In this document: piece after piece, positions 47,253 to 59,890 of the stretch
How positions within the stretch are numbered: the first letter of the stretch is position 1
Layout of the letters: every line of letters begins with the position of its first letter
Assembly (NCBI GenBank): GCA_016647705.1
Contig: CM028327.1
Coordinates: 40,821,017-40,885,016 of the forward strand
Reading direction: 5' to 3'
Source of the DNA: Eucommia ulmoides
Lineage: Eukaryota > Streptophyta > Magnoliopsida > Garryales > Eucommiaceae
DNA length: 64,000 bases
Notes under the pieces: generated by a model
Database searches by the model: none
What the model saw: the letters and a program-made list of their open reading frames with translations, nothing else
Told to the model about the DNA's origin: nothing
Translations under genes and position numbers: made by a program

Positions 47253-48860
47253 CATTTACAATACATATCTAATAATAATTTATTTTTTTTAAAAAAAAAA
47301 GACTTAAAAATATGAGTAATATCCCGTGTGGAATATATTTAAAATCTACTAACTAAAATCGTTTTTTTTTTCCTTTAATTTTTTGTTTTTTTTTTTGGGA
47401 GTATAAATAGATTTATGTTTTCCTCAAATAGTTATTTTTGTTAGGAATAGAAACATATTTTTTGTTCTCAGATTTCCAATTCTATTTTCTAGAAAGATTT
47501 TGTTTTTGGTTTCTCAAATTTCTATTTTTGATTCAAGAGAAAAAAATAGATCTTCGGTTCCCAAATTTTTGTTTCTGTTTCGGTAATAGTAAAATATTTT
47601 TTTGTTCTCAAATTTATGTTTTTATTTCGAGAATATGAACTAATTTTTTCACTTTCAAATTTTTTATTTTTGTTCAAATTATAAAATTGTGAATAAGAAA
47701 ATATTTTTTTAGGAAATATAAACATAAATTTAGAAACAAAAAACATGCTTATATTCAAAAACAAAAAATCTATTTCTTTTCCCGAAACAAAAAATGAATA
47801 TTAGAAAATAATTTCTTTTTTTTTTTTCAAAATAAAAATATCAAATTGAGAACAAAATATTTTATTTTCATCATTTAATAATATCACAATTTTTTTTTCT
47901 GAAATTCTTTGTTTGGGTGCTACTAAAAGGGACTTGTAAAATGGAATTTCAATGGGAAAAATGGGATCCCTTCAAAATATGCGTTATTTTCAAATTCCTC
48001 CAAAGAGAGATTTCACTTCTCCCAAATAGTTATGATTAAAATGATATTACTAAAAATTATATTATTAAAATAGGTATAAAAATAATATAATTAAAATAGT
48101 ATATTTAAAATTATATTATTAAAATAGGTATGAAACTAATATAATTAAAATAGGTATAAAACTAGTAGAATTATCAAAATATGTATTAAAATTATATTAT
48201 TAAATTATTAAAATAAAATTATATTACTAGGTATATTTTCTAATTTTCTATTATTAAAATATAATGAATTTTATAATATTGCGTACCAATATTTGCCTAT
48301 TCAAATAAAAAAATTATGAAATTACACAATCAAAATCATCTAAAATAGTTATCCAAATAAGGAATTTATAAACTATGGGATTTCAAAATGCATAATTTTG
48401 AGGACTCAACCAATCAGAGTGTGCATTGCCTAAGAAATAGCGGGTCAATATTGAAGAGAGATATTCATGCTTGGTCAAGAGGGAGGAAGGTCGACCAGGC
48501 TAACTGGCCAAGTCAAAAAAGAATAAAATAAAGGGAAAATTGCCGTCTGAACTCATATTAACCACTAATCTACCAATAAAACTCGTTGATTAACTATTGA
48601 ACAGAGCAGTCAATTTCTCCCATTTTGTGCACAACGTAGTTCCATATTTCAGATCCATACACTTCTTCATGACAGATTTGCCCTCGCGTATATACGGCAA
48701 TGAAGATTCTATAATAAGGATTGACAGTTTTCATATTCAACAAAATTATTTTATTAAAATAAAAATAACTATTGCTAAACACATTTTTTTTTTTTTTTAC
48801 AATCTAATTATATATTCAGATTCATCTAAACAAGATCTTTAAAACGATATCAAATTCACT
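47253..48860. other. Intergenic DNA between solo LTRs C and D
   Basis: No gene. 47430-47880 consists of 'gttctcaaatttttgtttc'-type units like the interior of the MITEs. 48050-48240 is a set of 'aattatattattaaaataggtat' repeats. Frames on both strands at 48594-48842 have no family signal. Confidence 0.5.
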
Positions 48861-49162
48861 ACTTTTGTCACACCACACCCCGGACACCCGTAACCCTGGG
48901 GCCGGCGTGACGTCGACACAACATCACTTGGACGTCCAACCAACAAGAAAACGACACTATGCATACATCAACTATATAACCACATATACAGGTCATATAC
49001 ATTCTCTCATATGGGGGACACACCCATCCCAAACTATAATAACAACAAAAATATAATAACCATGAACCTCTCACAAGTTTGCCTCAAATAACTCAACTCA
49101 AAAACTCCCACATGACTCCACCTAGTGCCAGTAGGGGACCGACTCCTAGTTGTTGTACCTGC

Positions 49163-49992
49163 GAGTGTACTGTCTTCTTAATAAAAACATTTTAGATGAA
49201 TCAAGCATAAAATATATAAACATCACATATCAAATAAAAATCTCATAATATATAAATGTCTCATACCACAAGGAAAACACATCTTTCTTGTTACCACAGA
49301 ATCAACATCTATATACATATATATATATAGCACCCCAACTAAACAATAAAAATCAACCAGGAAAATTCAACTAACCATATAGTAAAATGAAATAAGAATA
49401 TATCAATCCAGTATAAAAAAATACATATAAATGTACTCATCCCAATCACCATATACGACAAAACACCATATACAACCAAAACACCACATACGACACGACA
49501 TCACAACACATCACACCCCGGCTAGCCATGTGATCATTTTAACCTCACGATCGGGAGTTACAATGGTACCATATAACCCGTAGGATATGCTTTCCTAGCG
49601 GGACATAACAACGCTCCGCTGGACTATGCCAAGCGGGTGAACAACGCTCCACTGGACTATGCCAAGCAGATGAACAACGCTCTGCTAGACTATGCCAAGT
49701 AGGTGAACAACGCTCTACTGGATTATGCCAAGCAGGTGAATATCCAACACCAATTTCCACATCACCTCAACAACAACAACTCATTTCCACCTCAACAATC
49801 ACAACTTTGTCCACAATCAACTTCCACCTTTTTAGAAAAATAATGAAATCTACAATTTCATAAACACCCAAAATACGCTTGATCCATATAAGTTATAAAT
49901 TTGTCCAACTTTAAATGAACACATTTTTCCATCATATATATATATATATATATGAAAATAGATTTACAGATTTACTAGAAGACAGTACACCC
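49163..49992 (-). repeat. Inverted-repeat-bounded cassette in LTR D
   Basis: GAGTGTACTGTCTTCTT (49163-49179) and AGAAGACAGTACACCC (49977-49992) form the inverted repeat; GATGAATCAAGCAT (49196) and CGCTTGATCCATAT (49872) form an inner pair. The core is at 49538-49570. The minisatellite is a 33-34-bp 'aacgctccactggactatgcc' unit, four copies at 49610-49740. Confidence 0.85.
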
Positions 49993-50360
49993 ACCTGGTT
50001 ATCCGCTCCGAAGACTTTTACCAACTATTCTCTATCGGTACTCTGGTGCCTGCAAACCTAATAATGGCAGAGTCTAAATTAATATTTTATATAAAAATAA
50101 CCTAACCAAGCAATGTAGGCCCTAATTTCCGTAATTTCCTATTCCCCGCATTCTATATTACTATTCAACTAGTATTTCTCCATTAACATTTTACTATATA
50201 GAATTTATTCATATGAACAGTCTCAATATTTATTATCATCATTTCGACATTTTCGATATTAGTAATTAAAGTTAACATTTATAAAATATAACGAGAAACG
50301 TTACCCGTTCCGAAATGGTTGTCGATCTCCTTAAAATTTCTTAATTTATGTTCCTGCTCC

Positions 50361-50470
50361 CACCACCTTGGCGCAAAACCCACAGCCTCGGCGAACTTCC
50401 CTCCATTCTTCAGTTATGGCATACTGATTCTCCTCCACCTAGGCGGGAGAACCACCGCCTAGGCGAACTC
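50361..50470 (-). repeat. CGCCTAGGCG palindrome cluster in LTR D
   Basis: One perfect copy (50456-50465) and three variants (CACCTTGGCG, AGCCTCGGCG, CACCTAGGCG), at a similar distance from the LTR start as in C and E. Confidence 0.75.
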
Positions 50471-51272
50471 GCCTTCCTTGTTCTGCTATGTTTTGAAGTT
50501 TCCCCGCCGACCACTCTCTCTCTCTCCTCACCAACTCCAATAACCACCACCCACAGGCATCCATACACATACAACACATACATAACACACCCACATGCAC
50601 ACCATAACAATTGAAACACACCCACCCACATAGGATACATAACCATACACTGCTCTTCTCTCTCTAATTTACCGCCGGCGAACTCCGACGACAGCCACAT
50701 AACCAAACCACCCTCACACACAGCAACACACACGCAGCCAACGTTGAAACACACACGAACGACACACGCACACACTCCGAACAAAACACACACCCACTGC
50801 CTCGCCGGAACGACCACAGCGATCACCTTCACTGCCAACGCCGTTGATCACCCGCTGACCAAACTCATCACACACATATACACAGCAACACACACATACA
50901 CGACAGCATACACAACCCACGAAACACACTGCCATACCCATGACGAACGGATTATCACACCCTCACACACCCACAACGATGAACGGAAAACAGAGCGCCC
51001 CTACGGTTAATCAAATACCCATTTACCGAACGACGGCGATGATTACGCACCACTGGACGAACAGCCCTCTCTCTCTCTCTTCGATTTTCTCATTGTCGAA
51101 CGGCAACCCACTACCGGCCACCTTCTTTCTCTCTCTTTTTTCTCTTTCTTTTTCTGCTCTCCCTCCCGTATGTATGTACGTATGTGTGTGTGTGTGTGTG
51201 TGTGTATATAGGCCCCTCATTGTTCTCGATTCTTCTTCGGCTGATTGTTTCTCGATCCTTTTCCCATCTCTC

Positions 51273-51314
<42 letters not shown>

Positions 51315-51589
51315 AAACAGGGGCCGACCAAGTGGTCTTCCTTCCTCCCTTCGTTCATTTGCTTCTCTCTCTATATATATATAATATTCAATTTGCACAA
51401 TCCTCCCCTTTATTTTAGTTAAGATATTAATTGAACTGATTTATGATTTTAATGTTTATATAAATTATAATTTGACCCCTAAACTTTTTTTATTAAACAA
51501 TGAATAGCACCATCAACCCCGTTATTTTTGAATGTGCTCCAATAAGACTCAAATTGAAAAATCAGGGTCTTACAACTTTTTTCACTAGT

Positions 51590-52125
51590 TTCAGTTTTCA
51601 CATTCATGTTACATTTACAATGGTACTTCCGTTTCAATTAAATTGGATGTTACATTCAACATGCAAAGATAAATGGAAATATAGTAATGATACTTGTAAC
51701 ATTGATGTTACATGAATGTTACATGTAACATTATATAGTTACTATCCTTTTGGTTTTGGTTTTGGTTTTGGTTTTGGTTTGGTTTTAATAGTACATGTAA
51801 CATTGATATCATGTAACCTGGTGTAGTTACTAATTTTTTGATTTTGGTTTTGGTGTGGTTTTAATGTTACATGCAAAGATAAATGAAAATACAGTAATGT
51901 TACAATGTAATATTGATATCATATAATATGGTGTAGTCACTAATCTTTTTGGTTTGGTTTTAATATTACATGTAACATTTGATGTTACATGAATATTAAA
52001 TATAACATGGTGTAACTTTTTAGTTTGAGTTTTTGTTTGGTTTGATTTTAATGTTACATATAGCGTTGATGTTATATGTAACATAGTGTAGTTACTAAAT
52101 ATTACATGTAACATTCACACTCATT
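51590..52125. repeat. Tandem repeat built on TGTTACATGTAACA palindromes
   Basis: Four to five degenerate units of 100-120 bp contain 'ttttggtttggttttaatgttacatgtaacattgatgttaca' and 'tggtgtagttactaat'. A perfect 14-bp palindrome is at 51717-51730, next to a (TTTTGG)n run. Confidence 0.8.
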
Positions 52126-52560
52126 ATGATAAATAATTCCAAAAAAATGTGATTGATATCTCATTTTAAAGAGAACTAATCAAACATAATTGTTGTATAA
52201 ATTTTTTATTATTTCAAGTTTGGATTGAGATCAAAACAAGTATTTTGTTCCACCTAGAGTTGGTTATATGTTACATAATTTAGTTCCACATAAGGAAAAT
52301 GTGATTACATGATATTTATGAAATGGTGCCTTAAATAGGAGCATTTTAGTCACAAATTGGCCAGAAGGACAGTTCGGTTTACAACAAAACTTGTGGGTGT
52401 ATTTGGTAGTTTCCGCACATTTTTAGGATTGTGCGTTAAGCATCCCTAAAATAAAAGTAGAAGAGGGGGGAGGGGGTTAAAAAGACATTTACCCTTTGAT
52501 ATTTGCTATGTGTGTGTGTGTGTGTGTATTTTTATAAATATTTAGTAGAGAAGTAGCATA
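52126..52560. other. Unassigned intergenic DNA
   Basis: No gene. Contains a short (GT)n run at 52508-52527 and a G-rich line at 52465. Confidence 0.4.
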
Positions 52561-52574
52561 TTGAAGTATTTCTT

Positions 52575-54610
52575 CCAAAAAGACATGGCGATGTGGACTC
52601 TTGAACAATCTGATCTTTTGTCACTAAAGTCTGCTTATAATTTCTATAAACAGGAGGAGGAATTAAGCAATGGCCAAAGTTGGGAAGCTAAAAGTGCCTC
52701 AAAATTTTAAATATTTTATTTGGCTTATTTTATTTGATTGGTTATTATCCAATAGCTTAAGAGCAAAAATGGTCCAATGATGTCTTCGCATCTTATCAGG
52801 GGTGTAATGAGCATAGTGAAACTATAACACATATACTAACGGCTTGTTTGGTTGGATAAAATGGAATGAAAGAATGAATGGAATGAAGTTGTCAATGGAA
52901 TCGCTATTCCATTCTCTTGTTTGGTTGGTATGGAATGAGGGAAGAAATTGAATAGTGAAATATAGTAAAATTCACATTATGCCCTTATGAAATTATTATT
53001 CCATTCTCTTGTTTGGTTGGTATGAAATGAGTGAAGGAATTAAATGAAATATAATAAAATTCTCATTATACCTTTATTACAAAATTTTATTATATTTCAC
53101 TATTCCATTCATTCCCTCATTTTATTATATTTCACTATTTCATTTAATTTTAAGTTTCTGTTCTCTAATTTCTATTTTTGTTCTCAATTTTAAGTTTTTA
53201 TTCTCTAATTTCTGTTTCTGTTCACAATTTTCAGTTTTCGTTCTCAATTTTTCCTTCTCTAATTTTTTGTTTTTATTCTCAATTTTCAATTTATGTTTTC
53301 AATTTTTTGTTTCTGTTCTCAATTTTCAATTTCCGTTCTCAAATTTTTGTTTTCTAAATTTCTATTTTTGTTCTCAATTTTTAGTTTATGTTCTCAATTT
53401 TCTGTTATCAATTTTCTGTTTTTGTTCTTAATTTTTATTTTTTGTTCTCAATTTTCAGTTTCTGTTCTCAATTTTGTATTCTCTAATTTTATGTTTATGT
53501 TCTCAATTTTCTGTTTCTGTTCTTAATTTTTTGTTCTCAATTTCTATTTCTATTCGCAATTTTCTGTTCTCTAATCTCTATTTATATTCTCTAATTTTTA
53601 TTTTTATTCTTAATTTTTAATTTTTGTTCTCAATTTTCAAGGGTTTAAATACAAGGGTTATTATGTAATTTAGGATGTTAATTCTATTGGGTTGGAATCT
53701 TATTCCACCCTATCTCAAATGGAATCCCATTCCACCCTATTTTATTTCAATGGAATCACAAAAGTGATTCCATTGGAGAACCAAATAACGGAATAGGAAT
53801 CGAGGGCGGAATGCGATTCTATTCCGCCCCAAATTCCATCCAACCAAACATGCCGTAAGGACCTATAGGAAAGCAAAAAGAATTTGGGCAGCGTGCTTCT
53901 CTCTGGAACATGTAAGACGGGCTTGCGAGTTTGAGTTTCTTATTTGGCTTAAGACAAATTTGGCAGGGAAGTACTCTAATTCTTCATCTTTCTATCTTTT
54001 TGTAGCTATTATTTAGGATAATTGAAATGACAGAAATTGAGAATCAATCGAAAATGTTAAACAATATCTTTTTGACATAGTTCTTAAAATCTATCAATTG
54101 CAAAAAGATCTCTTGGAGTCATTTTGTCCCCAAACCCCCTCCCGAACTCTTGTCGATGTTCCCCAACCTAACTGAGATCCACCTGATGCAGACTTTTCAA
54201 ACTAAATACGGATAGTTGTGCGAAAATCCACACAGGAACAGGAGGCTTTAGAGGTTTACTGCGTGATCATCTCGGAGTTTGACAGTTTGGATATCAAGGT
54301 TTTATCCCAAGTTGCTGCAGTCTCAAAACAGAGATCAATGGAGTGCACGAAGGTCTATTGATGGCCATTAACGAAGGGTTCCCAAGAGTCACCATTAAAA
54401 CAGATGATGCGGAGGTGGTGAAGTTGATTCAGGAAGGTTGCCTAGGCAATCATAAGTTTAGTCTATGGATAAATGACTACATGAAAATGATGTTGAACCA
54501 CAACTTTCAAATCCAACATGTGACTAGAGAGAATAATAAATGTACGAACTTCCTTGTCTACAAAGGATATGAGTACAAGAAGGAATTTGTATTTATAAAT
54601 ACCCTATGAG
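52575..54610 (+). pseudogene. Decayed LINE 3' end (zinc-binding region and RNase H), split by a MITE
   Basis: The segment 52581-52839 encodes, with frameshifts, the linker and zf-RVT zinc-binding region of a plant LINE reverse transcriptase (KYFIWLILFDWLLSNSLRA, then CNEHSETITHIL). The sequence resumes after MITE 2 with AKRIWAACFSLEHVRRACEF and FLIWLKTNLAGKYSNSSSFY. An RNase H part follows: KLNTDSCAKIHTGTGG near 54205-54255, a stop, then a separate frame at 54343-54609 with MAINEGFPRVTIKTDDAEVV and VTRENN. The RNase H fold (RVT_3 type) is recognisable by its T-D-A-E and R-E-N lines. Multiple stops and frameshifts make it dead. Confidence 0.8.
52840..53855. mobile_element. Tourist-like MITE 2, inserted in the LINE remnant
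   Basis: Ends CGGCTTGTTTGGTTGGAT and complement CGGCATGTTTGGTTGGATGG, with TAA at 52837-52839 and 53856-53858. It is similar to MITE 1 (6516-7491) in reverse orientation and has the same interior of 'gttctcaattttctgtttctg' units. 1016 bp, no transposase. Confidence 0.87.
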
Positions 54611-54799
54611 ATTATAACATAGATCTTATTTTTGGAGATGAGATCAAAAGATTTGAGGTCATCTGCAAAAAAATAAATAAATAATGATATTAAAAAAAAT
54701 GGTAGTAGTAGTATAGGGATCATTTTGAAGTGCCCGCGAGAAGAGGACAAATTCGTGACTGGGCAAGTCGTGTTCCCTTCTACTTCGCATAATGGAAAT

Positions 54800-55485
54800 G
54801 AGTTGTTTACATAATAAATGTATTTAAAAAAATAAAAAATTGACAAAGGGTGGTTTTAAACTTATTTGCACAACCCAAGTAACCCGATGTTCAAAACGTC
54901 GGAACTAAGTCATTTAACTCCCATTTTTCGTTGCTAACAGAGAGAGAGAGAAAAGAGAGAGAAAGAGAGTTACTAACAGAGAGAGATAACGAATGAAGTG
55001 GGTTTTTAAAAAGAGTTTTTGACACTTTATACCCCTAAAGTTTGACCATTATTTGACTTTGAACATTTTTTTTTTTTGTTTTTTTGTTTTTACTCTTTTT
55101 TTTTTAAAAAAAAAATTGTTTTTTTATAAAGAAAACTTTATTTGTTTGTTAATTTTAATTTCTTTGATTATTGTAATTTTAATTTAAAAGTGAAATCAAA
55201 CGGTCGATTGAATAAGTTAAATGTTTGACTGGTTAAAGTAGTGAAATAAAAAATTCTAAAAACTAATCAAGTCGGTCGATCGACTTAACAAATCAGTCGA
55301 CCGTTAAAAATAATGGGTTTAAATTGTATGTCTTGATCTAATCGATCAACCGAATGGGTCATCATATCGACCAACTTAAATTTTTACTTGAATTCAATTG
55401 AAAAATAAAATAAAATTACTTTATTAATAATAAAAAAAAAAGTTATAAATAATAAAGTAAAAATAAAAAGAATTTCCATGATATA

Positions 55486-55534
<49 letters not shown>

Positions 55535-56458
55535 ATAATAGTTTAATTTTACTTGAATTTTTTATGTAAAAATAAAGCCCAACTATTTTTCTATTTCAAT
55601 TTTTTTAAAATTGTATTTTTTTTTACTTTCCACTTTAAAATTGTAATAAGAAGTTTAATTTATATTTTTGGATAGAAAGCCCAACTATTTTTCTATTACA
55701 AATTTTTTAATATAATAAAAAATATTTTCACTTTATTAAAATATTTTTTATTTTCAATTGAATTTAAGTAAAAATTTAATTTGGTCAACAGGATATCCCA
55801 TTCGGTTGATCGATTAGATCAAGACATGCAATTTAAACCTACTAGTTTCAACGGTCGACTGATTTATCAAGTTGGTTGATCGACTTGATTAGTTTTTAGA
55901 ATTTTTTACTTCACTACTTTAACTAGTCAAACGTTTGACTTATTCGATTGACTGTTTGACCTCATTTTTAAATTAAAATTATAACAATCAAAGAAATTAA
56001 AATTAACAAACAAATAAAGTTTTATTTAAAAAAAAAAAAAAATGTCCAAAGTCAAATAATAGTCAAACTTTAGGAGTATAAAGTTTCAAAAACCCACTTC
56101 ATTGGTTATCAACGAAAAAGGGGAGTTAAATGGCTTAGTCCCGGCATTTTGAACGCTAGGACTAAGTCTCTCTCTCTGTTAGTAAAGAAAATAGTTTAGT
56201 CCCGACATTGTGAACGTCGAGACAAGGTCACTTGGTCCCGACGTACCAAACGCTAGGACCAAGCCCAAACATCAAACAGTATATTAAACACTGTTTGCAG
56301 TTTTAAAAGTCTCAACGTTGTAAATGTGGGGACCGAAAAAGTAAAATAAAATAAATCAAATTTCAATGCTCGAAACACCATATTAGTGTAAATAAGTTTA
56401 AAACCACCCTTTCTTACAATTTTTTTTAAGAAAAAAACATTTGTTATGTAAACAACTC
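54800..56458. mobile_element. Foldback element with long inverted arms
   Basis: GAGTTGTTTAC (54800-54810) pairs with GTAAACAACTC (56448-56458). The arms stay complementary over several hundred bases: 'gggtggttttaaacttattt' against its complement at 56394-56416, 'aactaatcaagtcggtcgatc' against 55880-55903, and 'catgcaatttaaacc'. They meet at a (TA)n tract (55488-55531). The right arm has extra DNA with GTCCCGAC dyads. No matching target duplication was found and there is no coding sequence. It could be a MULE-type foldback or a MITE-like element. Confidence 0.75.
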
Positions 56459-56794
56459 TTAACGGCAACCTATCCATTTTGGCACGGTTTTCTATGTATT
56501 GCAATAACTACCATGCACCACGCGCTTCAAGAGAGAGTGCATTATATAAGTTATATTAAATAGTAATTTTTCATGTATGATGTCATTATATTAATTTATA
56601 AATTTTAAATATCATAAATAAAAATAATAATTAATAGTAATAGTAATTTTTCATGTATGAAGTCATTATATTAATTTTTAAATTTATAAATTTTTAATAT
56701 CATAAATAAATAAAAATTAAAAAAGTACAAATATGATTAAAATTAGTTATTTTTTCAGTGAAATTATAAAAAATTTAGCTTAGATTTTTTTCTC

Positions 56795-57232
56795 ATATGG
56801 CACGTTTCGTTGGATGAATGGGTTGGATGAATGGATAAAAAAAAGAAAAAAAAAATGAGAAGATAATATTTTTATCTATTATGGAAGAAAAATAATTTTT
56901 CCTAGTGTTGTTTGGTTAGGAAAAAAAATAAAAGCAGAAAAAATAATATATTTTAATATAATTTACTATTTTATTCTCATATATTATAAAAATAAATTAA
57001 AAGAATATTGTTAATGGTATAATTGTAATTTTGATACTTTTCTCAAACTTTAATCATTTTTCCTCTATTTTCATCACAAAGTTGAGAGGAAAAAAAAGAG
57101 GAAAATGAGCTCTTTTTTTTTCCATCATTTTTTTTTATTCCATTTTCCTTCTTTACCAAACACATTTTTTTTTTTTCATTTTCCCTTTTTTTTTTCCATC
57201 CATCTTATTTTCTACCCAATTAAACATACCCT
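56795..57232. mobile_element. MITE-like element, ends uncertain
   Basis: Imperfect inverted ends, GGCACGTTTCGTTGGATGAA on the left and the complement of GGTATGTTTAATTGGGTAGAA on the right, enclose AT-rich DNA. No clear target duplication was seen, so the limits are approximate. Confidence 0.4.
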
Positions 57233-58180
57233 TAAGTATTTCATTAACTCATATCAATCATTCATTCTCTTTAAATTAATTCAAATTATTAATGAAAAAA
57301 ACATTTAAAAAATTCGTAATTTATTAGTAAATTATCTCATTCGAAATTTGATTAATTGCATTGCTTTTATTAGAATGTTACTTAAAGTGAAAAAAAAAAT
57401 CTCTATAATAAAGATGGTTGATTATTATTTTTAAATAAAACAATAAATTTAAAAATTGACCAAGTTCGTGTTAATTCTATCAAAATAAGAGAATCACAAT
57501 TCAAAAAAAAATAAAGAACCACAATATGAGTTTTGTCAATAACCATAAACTCCCACTATCATTTGTAAATACCAATCAACTCATCTGATGGAATATGTCG
57601 TGTAAGTAGAAATAAATAATTTTACTCTTATTTTTTATGTTAGATTATGAAACGGGTCGGATTGACTCGTTGAGCATTCACATGGGTCCCAAATTTTATA
57701 AACAACCACCATATGATAGGATGCAACTTTTGATCTCAATAATCATGTCTATTCGGTAGAAATTTATTGGAAATGACACACCCTTTGAGATTTTCTCTAT
57801 GTATTGATACCTCTAAGATTTCTAATCTCATCTAATTATAGAAAATTTTGAATGGTTTTGGTTAGTGAGAGTGTGTGAATATTATCATAAAATACTCTAG
57901 TATTGTTTTTCTTGCGACGAGAGAAGAAACGAAGAATGAGCTTCCAAATTTGAAAGGTACGCGTCCGTTTTAAATTTTTCCGCATTAATTTACATTTTAT
58001 TTTTCCAAAAAAATCATTGAGACCTTGATTTTAAAAAATATATTTTTCACCTCTTTATCTTTAAACAAATTTTAAGAACACCGTTAAATCCTCTTGCCCC
58101 TGGTTTCCCCGCCAACTTTATTTTTCTTCCTTCTTCTTTCTTCTTCTTTCTCATCCCAAAATAATAAAAGGGTTAACCCA
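57233..58180. other. Unassigned AT-rich intergenic DNA
   Basis: No credible gene or RNA. A short ATG frame near 57937 stops after five codons. Confidence 0.4.
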
Positions 58181-59292
58181 TTCATTGCGTTTGGTATGCT
58201 GGAATGAAATGAATGACAATACGATTAAAATTACTACAGTAATGGAATGGAATGATCATTATCATTCTTATATTTAATGACAAAAGGGATTAGATGTGAT
58301 ATTGGGATGACTAGTGTAAGACCCGGATTTTAGCACGTACGTCATTTTAGTTGCATTGTAGAGCAATTGAAAAAATACGGGGAAAATTGTGTTAATTCAT
58401 ATTTAAATTAAAAGTTTATGGGTTAAAATTACAAATTTAGAAACATTTATTCTAAACTTGGGATTCAAGTTGTCATTCAAGTTATAAAACTTAAATTTTT
58501 AGGGGTGAAATTATAATTTAAGAAAATCTTAAATGTTGAATTGGACTAAAATGAAGAGTTAAAGTATTTAGGGGGAGGAAAGAGTAATTAAAACAAAAGA
58601 TTTTTTATATATATATATGCATATGTGCGTGTGTGTACCGTGAGCTCAGTCAGAGACAGGAGAGAATGGGAGAGGAGCGACATGGAGGAGCACAAAAATT
58701 CATGTCCATAAATGATCTATAAAAAAAAAAAATCGTGATCTCAAAGCCTGAAAAGAAAGAGAAAATAGAAAAGAAAAATAAAAAATCTAGAGAGAGAGAA
58801 GGTCGTCGGAGCTATGGTAATCACCGGTGGTTGTGGGTGCTTCGGCACGAGTGTGTGTGTGTTCTTCTGGTTGTTTGGACGATTCCATGTGTGTGAGCGC
58901 AGTTGGTCATGTGTGCTCTTTTTAGTTCGTTGTCATTTTGCACGTCGATGGTGTGTGGGTGTGGGTGATCGACGGTGGGTGTGTTCCTCTGTTTTGAACC
59001 GGCGTGCAGGTGTGTGTGGTGTGTGTTCAGTCACCGGAGTGGGTAAAGATAGAGGGAAGTTTGCCGACGGGAGTGATCGTCGTGTTTTATGTTTTGTGGG
59101 TATCTAGGTGTTGTGTTGTGGGGTGTTTGATCAGACTTGTGGGGGGGCTGTTGTTGGTGGAACGGGTTGTTGTATAGGTGTGTTTTAGTCGTTGAGGTGG
59201 GGTGGTGAGAAAGCCGCCGGAGTTAGTGAAGAAAGAAAGAGAACAACGGCTGTTCTGATCAAAGCAGGAGCTGAACAAGGAAGACGATCGTT

Positions 59293-59525
59293 TGCCTAGG
59301 CGGTGACAAGCTTCGCCTAGGTGGTGAAGCATCAGAACGCAAAATAGAAAAAAAATAAGGTGTGTTCGCCTAGGCGGTGGCGAGTCAGTAGACAAAACAA
59401 AGAAGAGAAGAAGCGTGTTCGCTGCGACGGTGGAACTATCGCCGAGGCGGTGACAAGTCAGTAAGCAGATTAAGGAAAGGAAAGAGCGTGTCGCCATGGC
59501 GGTGAGGCGATAGCCACGGCGGTGA
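59293..59525 (+). repeat. CGCCTAGGCG palindrome cluster in LTR E
   Basis: One perfect copy (59367-59376) and at least five variants (TGCCTAGGCG, CGCCTAGGTG, CGCCGAGGCG, CGCCATGGCG, AGCCACGGCG), most followed by GTGA or GTGG. Confidence 0.8.
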
Positions 59526-59890
59526 ACCAGAATCAGAAAATTCGTAGAACTTCAAAAATTTGTAAAAGGGTAAAATTTTGACCCAATTCTAAATTTTTGT
59601 TAAATTTAACTACTAGCATCAAAATTTCGTAAATGGGATAATAAATTTAGTGATCTTTCATATTAATAAATTGTGTACGGTAATTATTAACGGAGCGAAA
59701 TAAAACTAAATAATAATTTTTCATAATAAAATATGGAGAATAGGAAATTGGTGAAATTTAGGGCCTGCATTGCATGACTAGGTTATGTTGAATAAAATAT
59801 TAATTTAGGTCCTATCACTATTAGGTTCGCAGGTACCGGCGTACCGATAGAGTGTGGTCAGTAGTAATTTTGCAGAGCGGATATCGAGGT

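Larger units (their letters stand above)
48861..51579 (-). mobile_element. Solo LTR D (2709 bp) with perfect ACTTT target duplication
   Basis: On the minus strand the unit 51574-48866 starts TGTAAGACCCTGATT and ends GGGGTGTGGTGTGACA, flanked by ACTTT (48861-48865, 51575-51579). A TATATATATA tract at 51366-51382 lies about 200 bp from its 5' end. (GT)n runs at 51183-51204 and 51274-51312 create the long TH/CV-rich frames there. It carries the palindrome cluster (50361-50470) and a cassette (49163-49992). No PBS or pol. Confidence 0.88.

Noticed and set aside
50940..51422. Long overlapping frames in 50400-51420 (up to 160 codons) on both strands
   Set aside because: They run through (GT)n/(AC)n microsatellites and CT-rich tracts of solo LTR D; residues are TH, CV and SL repeats with no domain.
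58814..59107. 97-codon Cys/Val/Gly-rich frame in solo LTR E
   Set aside because: GT-rich sequence just downstream of the LTR TATA region; no signal peptide or cysteine pattern that holds in LTRs C or D.
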